Shown here in pieces: positions 27,484 through 36,133 of a DNA stretch of 64,000 nt (positions are counted from its first letter, which is position 1; each line of letters starts with the position of its first letter). Location of the stretch: contig JAHFVD010000021.1 in the NCBI GenBank assembly GCA_023264735.1, forward strand, positions 1 through 64,000. Reading direction: 5' to 3'. The notes below the pieces were generated by a model that did no database searches, had not been told where the DNA came from, and saw only the letters and a program-made list of their open reading frames with translations. This stretch comes from Mycobacterium sp. Lineage in GTDB: Bacteria > Actinomycetota > Actinomycetes > Mycobacteriales > Mycobacteriaceae. A program made the translations under genes and the position numbers.

Positions 27484-28656
27484 CTAGGGCTCCAGCACCG
27501 CGGCCGGGCCGCGCTGCATCAGCTGGCGGCCGATGATGATGCGCTGAATCTCGCTGGCGCCCTCCCAGATTCGCTCGACGCGCAGCTCGCGGAACATCCG
27601 TTCGGCGACGTTCTCCCGCATGTAGCCGCGGCCGCCGAAAATCTGCACCGCCCGGTCGGCGACCCGCCCGGCCATCTCCGAGCAGTACAGCTTGGCCATC
27701 GAGGCCTGGCCGTGCAGCGCCTTGCGATCCAGGCCGGCGTCGATACCGCGGGCCACCTCGTAGAGCAGGCTGCGCGCAGCGAACAATTCGGTGGCACTGT
27801 CGGCGAGCATGGCGGCCACCAGTTGGTGTTCCCCGAGTGGCTTCCCGTCGACGATGCGATCCTTTGCGAACGCAGTCATCTCGTCGACCAGGCGCTGAGC
27901 GGCACCCACGCAGCGGGAGGCCACCATGATGCGTTCGAAGCGGAACCAGTCCTGGGTGAACGTCATGCCCTCACCCTCGGCGCCGACCAGATGGCTGACC
28001 GGGACCCGTACGTCGGTGAACGACACGATCGGATGCTCGTCGGGAATGTTGTGCGAGTAATGCGGCGTGCGCACCACTTCCACCCCGGGCCACGGCAGAT
28101 CCACCACCAGCAGGACGTGATCACCCTCGTGCGGCCCGCCGACCAGGACCGCCTGGACGAAGACGTACTCGGCCAGGTTGAACGACGTGACGTGCCACTT
28201 GATCCCGTTGATGACGTATTCGTCGCCCTCGCGGCGGGCGGTGGTCTCCAGCGCCGAGACGTCCGACCCGGCGAATTCCTCGGTGATGGCGTACGCCTCG
28301 TGCTTCTCCCCGCGGACCGCGGGCAGTAGCCAGCGCTGCTTTTGGTGGTCGGTGGCCACCTCGGCCCACCACTGTGGCGGGGTGTGCATCACCCAGGCGA
28401 TCGCGTTGGTGACCCGGCCGACCTGTTCCTGCACCAGAACCTGTTGCAGCGCAGTGAATCCCGGGCCGCCGACCGACGTGGGCATGTTGGTGGCATACAG
28501 GCCCAGTTCTAGGGCTTTGGCGTGATGCTCGGCGGTCAGCTCCTTGGGTAGTTGGCCACCGGCCATTTCGGCCTCGGCCTCGTAGGGGATCAGGGTCTCA
28601 ACGAACTCGCGGGCGGTGTCGCGGATCCGTCGGTCTTCGGCTGTCAACCCGTACAT
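27484..28656 (-). CDS. Acyl-CoA dehydrogenase
   Basis: 390 residues. ACAD motifs are present: the flavin-binding AYAITEEFAGSDVSAL, the IKWHVTSFNLAEYVFVQAV sheet, HGQASMAKLYCSEMAGRVADRAVQIFGGRGYM and the C-terminal catalytic-loop region RIWEGASEIQR with a glutamate in the usual base position. It should introduce a 2,3-double bond in an acyl-CoA with FAD, passing electrons to ETF. It is divergent from the DAO-type flavoprotein gene over a copy of the TetR operator described here, so it belongs to the same regulon. Confidence 0.92.
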   Translation of the reverse strand: MYGLTAEDRRIRDTAREFVETLIPYEAEAEMAGGQLPKELTAEHHAKALELGLYATNMPTSVGGPGFTALQQVLVQEQVGRVTNAIAWVMHTPPQWWAEVATDHQKQRWLLPAVRGEKHEAYAITEEFAGSDVSALETTARREGDEYVINGIKWHVTSFNLAEYVFVQAVLVGGPHEGDHVLLVVDLPWPGVEVVRTPHYSHNIPDEHPIVSFTDVRVPVSHLVGAEGEGMTFTQDWFRFERIMVASRCVGAAQRLVDEMTAFAKDRIVDGKPLGEHQLVAAMLADSATELFAARSLLYEVARGIDAGLDRKALHGQASMAKLYCSEMAGRVADRAVQIFGGRGYMRENVAERMFRELRVERIWEGASEIQRIIIGRQLMQRGPAAVLEP

Positions 28657-28685
28657 TCGCGGTGCTCTCTGCTCGCTGGAAGCTA

Positions 28686-28705
28686 TTGACTGAGCGTTCA
28701 GTCTA
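28686..28705. promoter_or_regulatory. TetR-type operator, copy 1 (ACAD / DAO divergent promoter)
   Basis: TTGACTGAGCGTTCAGTCTA contains the inverted repeat GACTGA-GCGT-TCAGTC. The surrounding 28 bases (28683-28710) are identical to 38729-38756, and a 17/20 match lies at 35399-35418 upstream of the TetR gene. The spread of the motif over three divergent promoters points to one shared regulator. Confidence 0.75.
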
Positions 28706-28722
28706 TGTCACGGTCTTGAGGT

Positions 28723-29919
28723 ATGACCAGCAGTCACAGTGCGGACGTTGTCGTGGTCGGTGGCGGCACGGTCGGGGCGTGGACGGCGGTCCAGCTCGCC
28801 GAACGCGGGGCCGGCCGCGTCGTGCTGCTCGAAGCTCAGACGCTGGGCGACGGTGCCAGCAGCCGTGCCGCGGGCATGGTCCGCGCCCAGGGCGGCACCG
28901 AGACCGCCATCCGTCTCGGCCTGCGCAGCCAGGAGTTCTACACCGCTTCAGGTGAGCGTTATCCGCTGGATTGCGGCTTCGTCGCACAGGGCTATCTGAT
29001 GCCGTGCTTCACCGACGTCGAAGTGGAACAGGCGCACGACCGAATCGCCCTGCAGCACCGGCTCGGGCTGACCGTGGAGTGGTTGTCCAGCTCCGATATC
29101 GATGACCGCAACACCGGTTTGGCGCCGGGCGTGACGGCCGGCGGCTCCTATGCGCCCGGCGACGGCTACATCAACGCGCCGCGCAATGTGCTGGCCTACA
29201 CCGCGGCGCTCACCGCGCACCGGGTCGACGTCCGCGAACGCTGTGCCTTCACCGGCCTTCGCGTCGCCAAGGGACGCGTCATCGGCGTCGACACCGCCGA
29301 TGGGCCCATCGACACCAACCACGTGGTGCTCACCGGCGGCCCGCTTCTCGGTGAGGTCGGTGTGACGGCAGGCGGACGGATCCCGGCCGGCGGCACCCGC
29401 CACCAGGTCGTGGTCACTGAACCACTGCGCGACGCCAACATCGACGAGCTGCCCATGGTGTTCGACGTCAGCGAGGGAATCTATTGGCGTCCAGGCGAAT
29501 ACGGCGGTGTGCTGTGGGGGATGAGCAACCCCGACGAGCAGCCAGGCGAGGCAGGAGAATTCGATTGGACCTACTACCAGAAGGCGCTCGCGCGTATCGA
29601 GTCGCTGTTCCCACCGGTGCGCGGACTGGGCCTGCGGCGCACGTGGGCGGCGACGATCGACTACACGAATGATCATCTGCCGATCCTGGGTCCGCTGCTG
29701 ACCGACGACGGTGCGATAGACGGCACCGTGGTGGCCTGTGCGGCCGGGCACGGCATGATGTGGGGTCCCGCGGTGGCCGAGGCCGCCGCCGACGTCACGC
29801 TCAAGGGCGAATGTGACTGGCTGGACCTGACCGACCTCGGGTTGGACCGCTTCGACGCCGACGGAAACAGTCGCCTCGAGCCCGAGCCGATTTCCCTGCC
29901 GTTCCCCGAACACGCCTGA
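28723..29919 (+). CDS. DAO-type FAD-dependent oxidoreductase (sarcosine/glycine-oxidase-like)
   Basis: 398 residues. The N-terminal Rossmann motif VVVGGGTVGAWTAVQLAERGAGRVVLLEA is followed by DGASSRAAGMVRAQGG, the typical DAO/SoxB flavin segment, and a C-terminal DHLPILGPLLTDDGAIDGTVVACAAGHGMMWGPAVAEAAAD. Enzymes of this family oxidise secondary or N-methylated amines such as sarcosine or dimethylglycine. Its place next to an amine-type ABC importer and a GbcA-like Rieske protein under a shared operator supports an amine substrate; this is inference. The cupin gene follows 17 bp later. Confidence 0.9.
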   Translation: MTSSHSADVVVVGGGTVGAWTAVQLAERGAGRVVLLEAQTLGDGASSRAAGMVRAQGGTETAIRLGLRSQEFYTASGERYPLDCGFVAQGYLMPCFTDVEVEQAHDRIALQHRLGLTVEWLSSSDIDDRNTGLAPGVTAGGSYAPGDGYINAPRNVLAYTAALTAHRVDVRERCAFTGLRVAKGRVIGVDTADGPIDTNHVVLTGGPLLGEVGVTAGGRIPAGGTRHQVVVTEPLRDANIDELPMVFDVSEGIYWRPGEYGGVLWGMSNPDEQPGEAGEFDWTYYQKALARIESLFPPVRGLGLRRTWAATIDYTNDHLPILGPLLTDDGAIDGTVVACAAGHGMMWGPAVAEAAADVTLKGECDWLDLTDLGLDRFDADGNSRLEPEPISLPFPEHA

Positions 29920-29936
29920 CATCGAAAGGTTTTCCC

Positions 29937-30284
29937 ATGACCGCTGCAGTTCTGACGACCGTCCTGGCCAATGCTGCCGACGCTGAACTCGAGGACTGGG
30001 GCCCGCTGGAGGAGGCCACCGGCGAGGAGATGGCCACCCACGGCCTCGAGGTCTGGGTGGACGGCGCCAAGTCGGCCGGTATCTGGCAATGCGCGCCCGG
30101 CCCGTCGCACTGGACGCTCGAGGTCAACGAAGTGATCTACGTGGTGTCCGGGCGGATGACCGTCACCCCCGACGGTGGTGAGCCCAGCGAGGTGGGCGAG
30201 GGCGACCTGGCGGTATTCCCGCTCGGCTGGACCGGCACCTGGACCATCCACGACACCCTGCGCAAGGTCTACGCGATCTTCTGA
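29937..30284 (+). CDS. Cupin-domain protein (DUF861/cupin_3 type)
   Basis: 115 residues, a single cupin barrel with SHWTLEVNEVIYVVSGRMTVTPDGGEPSEVGEGDLAVFPLGWTGTWTIHDTLRKVY. This is the subgroup that includes ureidoglycine aminohydrolase-like and other small amine-pathway cupins, though metal ligands are partly replaced. It is co-transcribed with the DAO-type gene and probably helps process its product. The AAAGG ribosome-binding sequence lies just before the ATG. Confidence 0.85.
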   Translation: MTAAVLTTVLANAADAELEDWGPLEEATGEEMATHGLEVWVDGAKSAGIWQCAPGPSHWTLEVNEVIYVVSGRMTVTPDGGEPSEVGEGDLAVFPLGWTGTWTIHDTLRKVYAIF

Positions 30285-30325
30285 CGCCGCCATCGGTCGA
30301 GGACCCCGCGTGACGTTGCGTGCTA

Positions 30326-30363
30326 TTGACGGCCTTGACGCAAAGGCCTTGACGTACTTGACG
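30326..30363. promoter_or_regulatory. Double direct repeat, probable autoregulatory site of the toxin-antitoxin pair
   Basis: TTGACGGCCTTGACG (30326-30340) and TTGACGTACTTGACG (30349-30363) are 15-base direct repeats with two mismatches and a 23-base period; TTGACG occurs four times (30326, 30335, 30349, 30358). The 10-mer GGCCTTGACG is repeated exactly at 30331 and 30345. The array sits just before the antitoxin start and includes -35-like TTGACG. Confidence 0.55.
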
Positions 30364-30384
30364 CGCTTGGTGAATGATGGAGCC

Positions 30385-30966
30385 GTGAGTTCGAGGAGTA
30401 CCGCCAACAGCGACACGACCGTGCGCGCTGGGGTGGCCACGACAGATCTTCTGCGCTTCGAGCAGCGGATCATGCTGGCTGTGCAGGAAAAAGTCCATGA
30501 TCGTCTGCAGCGGGCAGCTATCGCGGAAGTGGATCCTGCCACTCTCGGGGATCCTGACGAGATCGCCACCGCCATGGTCGCTGCGCTGCCGTTAGGGCAT
30601 GCCTTCGATGTCATCTCCGGCCCGTTCTATGACACTGCGGGCCTGGTGGCCTGGCTGGGTATCACCCGCCAGGCGCTGCATCAGCGGGTCCGTTCTCGGT
30701 CGGCACTAGCGTGCCCGCTCGCCGACGGCGGTCGCGTGTATCCCACGTGGCAGTTCTTGGATAACGGCGCCACGATTCCCGCGCTGGCCGATGTGCTCGG
30801 CGCGCTGGCGGCCAGCGATTCCGACGAGTGGATGGTCGCGCTGTGGATGCGCGCACCTAACGACGATCTCGGCGGCTTGCAGCCAAGCGAATGGCTCCGC
30901 CAGGGATCCGATCCCGAGCAGGTCATCGCACTTGCGCAGGCCGTGGCGTCGCAGTGGTCCTGTTGA
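30385..30966 (+). CDS. Probable antitoxin partner of RES-domain toxin
   Basis: 193 residues from a GTG at 30385; in-frame GTGs at 30370 and 30310 are alternatives, and the ribosome-binding sequence is poor. The C-terminal half has the layout of the antitoxins paired with RES toxins in mycobacteria (Xre/MbcA-like): GPFYDTAGLVAWLGITRQALHQRVRSRSALACPLADGGRVYPTWQFLDNG, then a helical region with PNDDLGGLQPSEWLRQGSDPEQVIALAQAVA. The helix-turn-helix-like part probably binds the TTGACG repeats upstream. It precedes the RES gene by 28 bp. Confidence 0.8.
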   Translation: MSSRSTANSDTTVRAGVATTDLLRFEQRIMLAVQEKVHDRLQRAAIAEVDPATLGDPDEIATAMVAALPLGHAFDVISGPFYDTAGLVAWLGITRQALHQRVRSRSALACPLADGGRVYPTWQFLDNGATIPALADVLGALAASDSDEWMVALWMRAPNDDLGGLQPSEWLRQGSDPEQVIALAQAVASQWSC

Positions 30967-30994
30967 GGATCCGCGGGCGAACTGCGGCCAACAG

Positions 30995-31636
30995 ATGAGC
31001 CCCTCGCGTCAACGCCCGGGATTACAGCTCCCACCGGCGGATATCACTGGCTTCCCGCGTACCCGCCTTCGTTCGGACCGATTTGTCTATCGGGCACACG
31101 CGGTGGGGCGCTCGCCCTGGTGGTTCTCGTCTGATCAGTCGGGTAGATTCGATCTCTTTGCACCGCACGGAACATGCTATCTGGCAACCGATTCCGCGAC
31201 CGCTTTGCGTGAGCGCTTCGGTCATGCGCTGGTCAAACAGGGCGTGGTGACTTACGCGGCGGCATCCCGAACACAGGTATCGGCGCTGCAGGTGCCGCAG
31301 GACTGCTGGCTGGCCAACACATGTTCGCCGAAAGCCGCGACGTTTTCGATGACCCGCGAGATCGCGACATGCTCGTCCTATCGGCTACCGCAGGCCTGGG
31401 CGGCAGCCTTGCTTGCCACTGGCCGCCACGCCGGGGTCCGCTACCTGGCCAGATTCAGCACGGGGCCGCAGTCCCTTGCCATTGCGCTATTCGATGAAGC
31501 CGGACAACGACCCTGGGTTGAGGATCCCAGCCCGACGCCGGGGGTCCAGGCCTGCGAGGACACCGGTCTGGATGTGCAGCGTCCGCCCACTCTTCGGCAG
31601 GTCCGCATTGTTCAGCCGCCGCGACGCGGTCGGTGA
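30995..31636 (+). CDS. RES-domain toxin (NAD+-degrading type)
   Basis: 213 residues. The RES fold signature is clear: RFVYRAHAVGRSPWWFSSDQSGRFDLFAPHGTCYLATDSATALRERFG, with the conserved R33 and E73 and a serine in the later ARFSTGPQS segment. RES toxins such as MbcT of M. tuberculosis destroy NAD+ and are neutralised by the co-encoded antitoxin. The pair interrupts an otherwise metabolic regulon and is oriented with the DAO-type operon. Its 3' end overlaps the convergent acyl-CoA synthetase gene by 25 bp. Confidence 0.88.
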   Translation: MSPSRQRPGLQLPPADITGFPRTRLRSDRFVYRAHAVGRSPWWFSSDQSGRFDLFAPHGTCYLATDSATALRERFGHALVKQGVVTYAAASRTQVSALQVPQDCWLANTCSPKAATFSMTREIATCSSYRLPQAWAAALLATGRHAGVRYLARFSTGPQSLAIALFDEAGQRPWVEDPSPTPGVQACEDTGLDVQRPPTLRQVRIVQPPRRGR

Positions 31637-33744
31637 CGTGGCGTAACCACCGCTTCACCTGAACCGGTGTTTCGACGGAAGCGGGGTATCACCGCGCGCG
31701 GGATCACCAGGGCATCGACTGCCACCACACCGGTGGCCGACGCGATAACCGGATTGGCCTCGGCCGCGTCCAGGTGATCGCCGAGTTCGATTGCCAGCTG
31801 CGAGAATCCGACGACGGCGTCGGCCAGCGCGTCCATGTCGACCGGCGGTGCGCCACGCCAGCCGGCCAGCAGTGGCGCGGTGTGTAACGCTCGCAGCAGC
31901 GTCACCGCCGTCGCCCTGCTGACCGGTGCGCAGGCGACGGCGCGATCGGCCAGCAGTTCCACCAGTGTGCCGCCGGCAGCGAGCACGACCAGAGGGCCGA
32001 AGTTATCGTCGCGTACGACGCCCAGTGAGATTTCCACGCCCGCAGGAGCCATCGCGTCAACGCTGACGCTCGACCCCAGTCGGCCCGCCATGTCCTGGTA
32101 GACCGCACGCAGCGATTCGGCGTCGGGGATGTTCAGCACCACGCCGCCGACATCGCTCTTGTGCTCGCTGCCTTGAGTTTTCAGTGCGACGGGATAGCAG
32201 AGCGCCTCCGCGGCGGCCAGCACCTCGGCCACGTCGTGAGCGGTGTGCGACCGCGTCACCGGGATTCCGTAGTCGGCGAGCAGAGCGAAGCCGGTCGGGG
32301 CGTCCCAGCCGGGCTGGGACAACCGGGTTGCCCAGCGTTGCGCGCGCTCGGCATCGATCTCGGGCACCTCCGCCGTCATCGGGAGGGGCCAGCGCGCCAG
32401 ATGACCCAGCGCCGCGATACCGCTGCGGGCACCTTCGAGCACCGGAATACCATTGCTGCGCAGCCGCTTCGCGGTGGCCGCGTCGATCGCCGACGGCACC
32501 GACGTCAGCACCGCCAGCGGACTGTCGCTGCCGGCCGCGATGTCGAGGATGGCGTCGGCGTACGCGGTGTCATCGTCGAACTCGGTGACCAGATCGACGG
32601 CCAGTGCGGTCACCGCGATACCGGGATCCCCGACAAGTGCTCGCAGGCAGCCGCCGAACAGCTCGCGGGTATCGGCGCCGTTGCCCCACACGTCGAGCGG
32701 ATTGCCGGGGGCCAGTCCCTCGTCGAGCAGCTCGCCGACGGCGGCCAGCGTCGGGGCGGCCAGTTCGGTGAAGTCCACGGCGAGATCGTGGGCGATATCG
32801 GCGCACAGCGCGCGTTCGGCCCCGGAATCGTGGATCGTCGCGATCCCGTGCGATCCGGGTCGGCGACGCCGGCCGGCCGCGAAAAGTTCGCAGGTATCGG
32901 TGAATTCGGCCATGTCCGCGACCTGAACGGCGCCGGTGTCGGCGCAGAACGCCTGCCAACCCGCGGCGTCGCCGGCCAGCGCGCCGGAGTGCGCGGCGAC
33001 CATGGCCCGCCCGCGCGGGGAGTGGCCGACGGGCAGGATCACCACCGGGATGTCGCGCTCTGCGGCGCGGTGCAGCCCCGCCCGCAACCGGCCAACGGAT
33101 CGCGGGGTCTCCAGGAGCAGCGCGATCAACGTGGTGTCGGGGTCCTCGACGATGTAGTCCACGTAGTCGGCGGTGTCGGTGACCAGTTCCTGACCCGACG
33201 AGACCGCCAACCGGAACCCGAACCCGCGCCCGGCTCGCAGGATGGTGGAGAACGCCGAACCGGAGTGCGTGACCAGCGAAACCCCGCCCGGCGGTAGGGG
33301 ATCGGGTTCGAGGTAACCCAACGCGCGCAGACCGGTGGCGTTGTTGACGAAACCCATGCAGCCCGCGCCGCACACCGCCATCCCGGCCTCGGTGGCGGTC
33401 GCAGCGACCGCGTCACGCAATGCTGCGCCGTGTGCGGAACCGAAGATGACCGCGGACCGCGCCCCGACCGCGGCGGCGGCCTTGAGCTCGTCGAGCAGGG
33501 CGGCGTCCGGAACACCGAGCAGCACCAGATCGACCGGCTCGTCGAGCGCGGCCAGCGATGGCGCACAAGCGATGTCGTCGATGGTGTCGTAGCGCGGGTT
33601 GACCAGATGCATGCGTGCCGAACTGCGGCGCGCCTCGATGATCATCCGCTCGCCGAAGCTGCCCGGCCGTGGGCTGGCCCCGATCAGTGCCACCGAACGG
33701 GCCCCCAGCATGGCGGCGACGGCCGCCCGGCGGCTGTCGGTCAT
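31612..33744 (-). CDS. NDP-forming acyl-CoA synthetase (CoA-binding plus ATP-grasp)
   Basis: 710 residues from an ATG at 33744, set by the ATGA overlap with the upstream gene. Domain order is an N-terminal CoA-binding Rossmann domain (SVALIGASPRPGSFGERMI, LVNPRYDTIDD), a succinyl-CoA-ligase-like flavodoxin domain (VSLVTHSGSAFSTILRAGRGFGF), and a C-terminal ATP-grasp domain (GFALLADYGIPVTRSHTAHDVAEVLAAAEALCYPVALKTQG, HKSDVGGVVLN). It interconverts an acyl-CoA and acid with ADP or ATP in the cytoplasm. Coupled to the next flavoprotein gene, it belongs to the amine regulon. Confidence 0.92.
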   Translation of the reverse strand: MTDSRRAAVAAMLGARSVALIGASPRPGSFGERMIIEARRSSARMHLVNPRYDTIDDIACAPSLAALDEPVDLVLLGVPDAALLDELKAAAAVGARSAVIFGSAHGAALRDAVAATATEAGMAVCGAGCMGFVNNATGLRALGYLEPDPLPPGGVSLVTHSGSAFSTILRAGRGFGFRLAVSSGQELVTDTADYVDYIVEDPDTTLIALLLETPRSVGRLRAGLHRAAERDIPVVILPVGHSPRGRAMVAAHSGALAGDAAGWQAFCADTGAVQVADMAEFTDTCELFAAGRRRRPGSHGIATIHDSGAERALCADIAHDLAVDFTELAAPTLAAVGELLDEGLAPGNPLDVWGNGADTRELFGGCLRALVGDPGIAVTALAVDLVTEFDDDTAYADAILDIAAGSDSPLAVLTSVPSAIDAATAKRLRSNGIPVLEGARSGIAALGHLARWPLPMTAEVPEIDAERAQRWATRLSQPGWDAPTGFALLADYGIPVTRSHTAHDVAEVLAAAEALCYPVALKTQGSEHKSDVGGVVLNIPDAESLRAVYQDMAGRLGSSVSVDAMAPAGVEISLGVVRDDNFGPLVVLAAGGTLVELLADRAVACAPVSRATAVTLLRALHTAPLLAGWRGAPPVDMDALADAVVGFSQLAIELGDHLDAAEANPVIASATGVVAVDALVIPRAVIPRFRRNTGSGEAVVTPRHRPRRGG

Positions 33745-35363
33745 CGCTTGCGGAAACGCTTCTTCTTGGTGTCTGCCAGTGCGGCCCGCGCTGCTTGCCA
33801 GCCGGGGATGCCGCACACTCCGCCGCCGGCGTGGGTACCTGAGCTTCCGTTGTAGAGCCCGGAGATCGGGGTGCGGTAGTCGGCGTAGCCCGGTGCGGGC
33901 CGCATGTGGAAGAGCTGCTCCAGCGACAGTTCGCCGTGGAAGATGTTGCCGCCGATAAGGCCGTACTCCTGCTCCATCTCATGCGGCCCGACGATGTCGC
34001 GATGCAGGATGGAGGACTTGAAGCCGGGCGCCACCTGGTCGTAGAGGTCGATCAGACGGTCGGCGTAGGCATCGAGCTCTTCGGTGTGTGGAGCGTCGGC
34101 CCAGGCCGCGGGCACCCACTGGGTGAACAACGACATGATGTGCGTGCCATCGGGATTCAGCGTCTTGTCGAGCGTCGTGGGGATGACACCGTCGCTGAAC
34201 GGCATCAATGCGGGCTTGCCGACGCGGGCGTCCTGGAACGCGGCCTCGATGTATTCCATCGTGGGCGCCATCTCGACCGAGCCGGTGTGGTGTTCGGCCT
34301 GCCCGTCGCTGGGATCGGCGGTGAAGTTCGGCAGCTCGCCCAGCGCCAGGTTGATCTTGACCACACCGCTGCGGGTCTTGAAGTGCTCGATGTCGGAGAC
34401 GAACTCCGCGGGCAATTCGCCCGGCGGAATATGGTCCAGGAAAGCGATTTTCGGGTGCAGCGTGGTGACGACCAAGGGTGCCCGCAGTTCGTCACCGTTC
34501 TCCAGGACCACGCCCTCGATCCGGCCGCCCGGGACCAGCATCCGGGACACCCGGGCCTTGGTCCTGATCTCGGCCCCGAAGCTTCGGGCGGAGCGTGCGA
34601 TGGCCTCCGATACCGCGCCCATGCCGCCCTCGGGGTATCCCCAACTTCCGAGCTGGCCGTCGCCGACGTCGCCGATGGAGTGGTGCGCCATCACATAGGC
34701 GGTGCCGGGCTCGTACGGTCCGGCCCAGGTTCCGATGACCCCGTTGACCGCGAGCGCGCCTTTGATTTGCGGTGATTCGAACCAGTCGTCGAGCAGGTCG
34801 GCGATGCTCATGGTCAGCAGCCGGGTGACGTCGCCCATCATGCGGGTGGTCATCCCGCGCTGGCTCCACCCGAGCTTGGCGAGCTCGAACAGATCCGAGG
34901 GCTTGTGCGACCCGATGTTGGGTGGCACCTGCGTCAGCAGTGGGCCCATGACATCGGCGATGCCCTCCAGCCACGCGTTCCACTTGGGCCAGGTGTCGGC
35001 GTCCTTCTTGGAGAATTTGGCCAGTTGCTCATGGGTGCGGGCGGGGTCGTCCTCGTAGATGGTCAGCGAGCCGCCCTCGGGAAATGCCTGGTAGTAGGGG
35101 CCCATCGGGTGCACCTTGTAGCCGTGGCGCTCCAGGCTCAGGTCGTTGACGATCGTCGGCGGCATCAGGCTCATCACGTACGACAGCCGGGTGACCCGCA
35201 GGTGCGGTGCGTCCTCCCACGGCGCCTCCGTCGTGGCCGCGCCGCCCAGTGCACCCCGCGACTCCAGAACCACGGTTTTGGCGCCCGAGCGTGCCAGATA
35301 GGCGGCCGAGACCAGTCCGTTGTGACCGCCGCCGATGACGATGGCGTCGTAGGTGTTCGACAT
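33741..35363 (-). CDS. Phytoene-desaturase-like FAD-dependent oxidoreductase
   Basis: 540 residues. The FAD-binding start YDAIVIGGGHNGLVSAAYLARSGAKTVVLE and the C-terminal LYNGSSGTHAGGGVCGIPGWQAARA match the NAD(P)/FAD-dependent group related to PYROXD2 and carotenoid desaturases. The chain has no membrane segment. Such proteins often oxidise or isomerise hydrophobic or amine substrates, but the reaction is not known. It diverges from the TetR gene over operator copy 2 and is translationally coupled to the acyl-CoA synthetase. Confidence 0.88.
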   Translation of the reverse strand: MSNTYDAIVIGGGHNGLVSAAYLARSGAKTVVLESRGALGGAATTEAPWEDAPHLRVTRLSYVMSLMPPTIVNDLSLERHGYKVHPMGPYYQAFPEGGSLTIYEDDPARTHEQLAKFSKKDADTWPKWNAWLEGIADVMGPLLTQVPPNIGSHKPSDLFELAKLGWSQRGMTTRMMGDVTRLLTMSIADLLDDWFESPQIKGALAVNGVIGTWAGPYEPGTAYVMAHHSIGDVGDGQLGSWGYPEGGMGAVSEAIARSARSFGAEIRTKARVSRMLVPGGRIEGVVLENGDELRAPLVVTTLHPKIAFLDHIPPGELPAEFVSDIEHFKTRSGVVKINLALGELPNFTADPSDGQAEHHTGSVEMAPTMEYIEAAFQDARVGKPALMPFSDGVIPTTLDKTLNPDGTHIMSLFTQWVPAAWADAPHTEELDAYADRLIDLYDQVAPGFKSSILHRDIVGPHEMEQEYGLIGGNIFHGELSLEQLFHMRPAPGYADYRTPISGLYNGSSGTHAGGGVCGIPGWQAARAALADTKKKRFRKR

Positions 35364-35398
35364 GGCGCTCTACTTTCGTCAGCCCCGAATGGGCATCT

Positions 35399-35418
35399 TT
35401 GACTGACTGTTCAATCTA
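35399..35418. promoter_or_regulatory. TetR-type operator, copy 2 (upstream of the TetR gene)
   Basis: TTGACTGACTGTTCAATCTA matches operator copies 1 and 3 at 17 of 20 positions, with half-sites GACTGA and TCAATC around CTGT. It lies between the flavoprotein gene (reverse) and the TetR gene (forward), the position expected for autoregulation. Confidence 0.7.
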
Positions 35419-35479
35419 ACCAAGTGTTAGGCTTTCAACAAGTGCCAGCGCAGGCACGGCTGAAGGGGAGTACGACACG

Positions 35480-36133
35480 ATGGCAGATCCCGCACCCGCG
35501 ACGGAGAACAACGAAGCGCGGCGCATCCAGATGTTGCGTGCCGCAGCGGAGCTCATTTGCGAACGCGGTTTCTCCGAGACGCGAATCTCCGACGTCGCCA
35601 AACGGGCCGGGGTGAGCTCGGCGCTGGTCATCTACTACTTCGGCACCCGCGATCGCCTGCTCGTCGATGCACTGCGGTATTCGGAGGAGTCGTTCTACGA
35701 GGCGGCCGAGCAGATGCTGGCCGAGGTGCCCTCGCTGCGGGACCGGCTCTCACTGTTGATCCAGTGGACCTGTGTCCCGGAGGCCGAGAACGAGATCCCC
35801 GGCGCGTGGGGGCTGTGGTTTGACCTGTGGGCACAGGCCTTCCGGCACGACGAGGTCAAGGCCGGCCGGGTCGAGCTCGACGCGCGGTGGCGCCGCATGA
35901 TCGTGGACGCGGTGGAATCGGCCGAGCTGGAATCCGAGGTCGACGCGCGGATGTTCGCCCTGGAGTTCTCGGCGCTGCTGGACGGGCTGTCGATTCAGGT
36001 CGCGCTGGAAGATCCGGAGGTCGACTCGAAGGTGGCCTACGACATCGCGATGCGCTTCGCCGAACGCGAGCTGGACCTGCCGCGGGAGAAGCGGCGTCCG
36101 GTGCTGGCCGGCCGCGGCCGGCGGTCCCGCTAA
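35480..36133 (+). CDS. TetR-family regulator, BetI-like, probable master regulator of the 27.5-43 kb regulon
   Basis: 217 residues with a helix-turn-helix at about residues 16-62 (RIQMLRAAAELICERGFSETRISDVAKRAGVSSALVIYYFGTRDRLL) and a BetI/TetR_C-like ligand domain (YSEESFYEAAEQML, WGLWFDLWAQAFRHDEVKAGRVELDARWRRMI). BetI itself controls choline-betaine genes. Its own promoter and two others carry the same 20-bp palindromic motif, so it probably represses the whole set. The AGGGGAG sequence lies nine bases before ATG. The end overlaps the convergent PotA-type gene. Confidence 0.9.
   Translation: MADPAPATENNEARRIQMLRAAAELICERGFSETRISDVAKRAGVSSALVIYYFGTRDRLLVDALRYSEESFYEAAEQMLAEVPSLRDRLSLLIQWTCVPEAENEIPGAWGLWFDLWAQAFRHDEVKAGRVELDARWRRMIVDAVESAELESEVDARMFALEFSALLDGLSIQVALEDPEVDSKVAYDIAMRFAERELDLPREKRRPVLAGRGRRSR

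Noticed and set aside
32161..33297. 378-codon forward ORF opposite the acyl-CoA synthetase
   Set aside because: It is an antisense shadow without motifs, lying fully inside a two-domain gene with strong family signatures.
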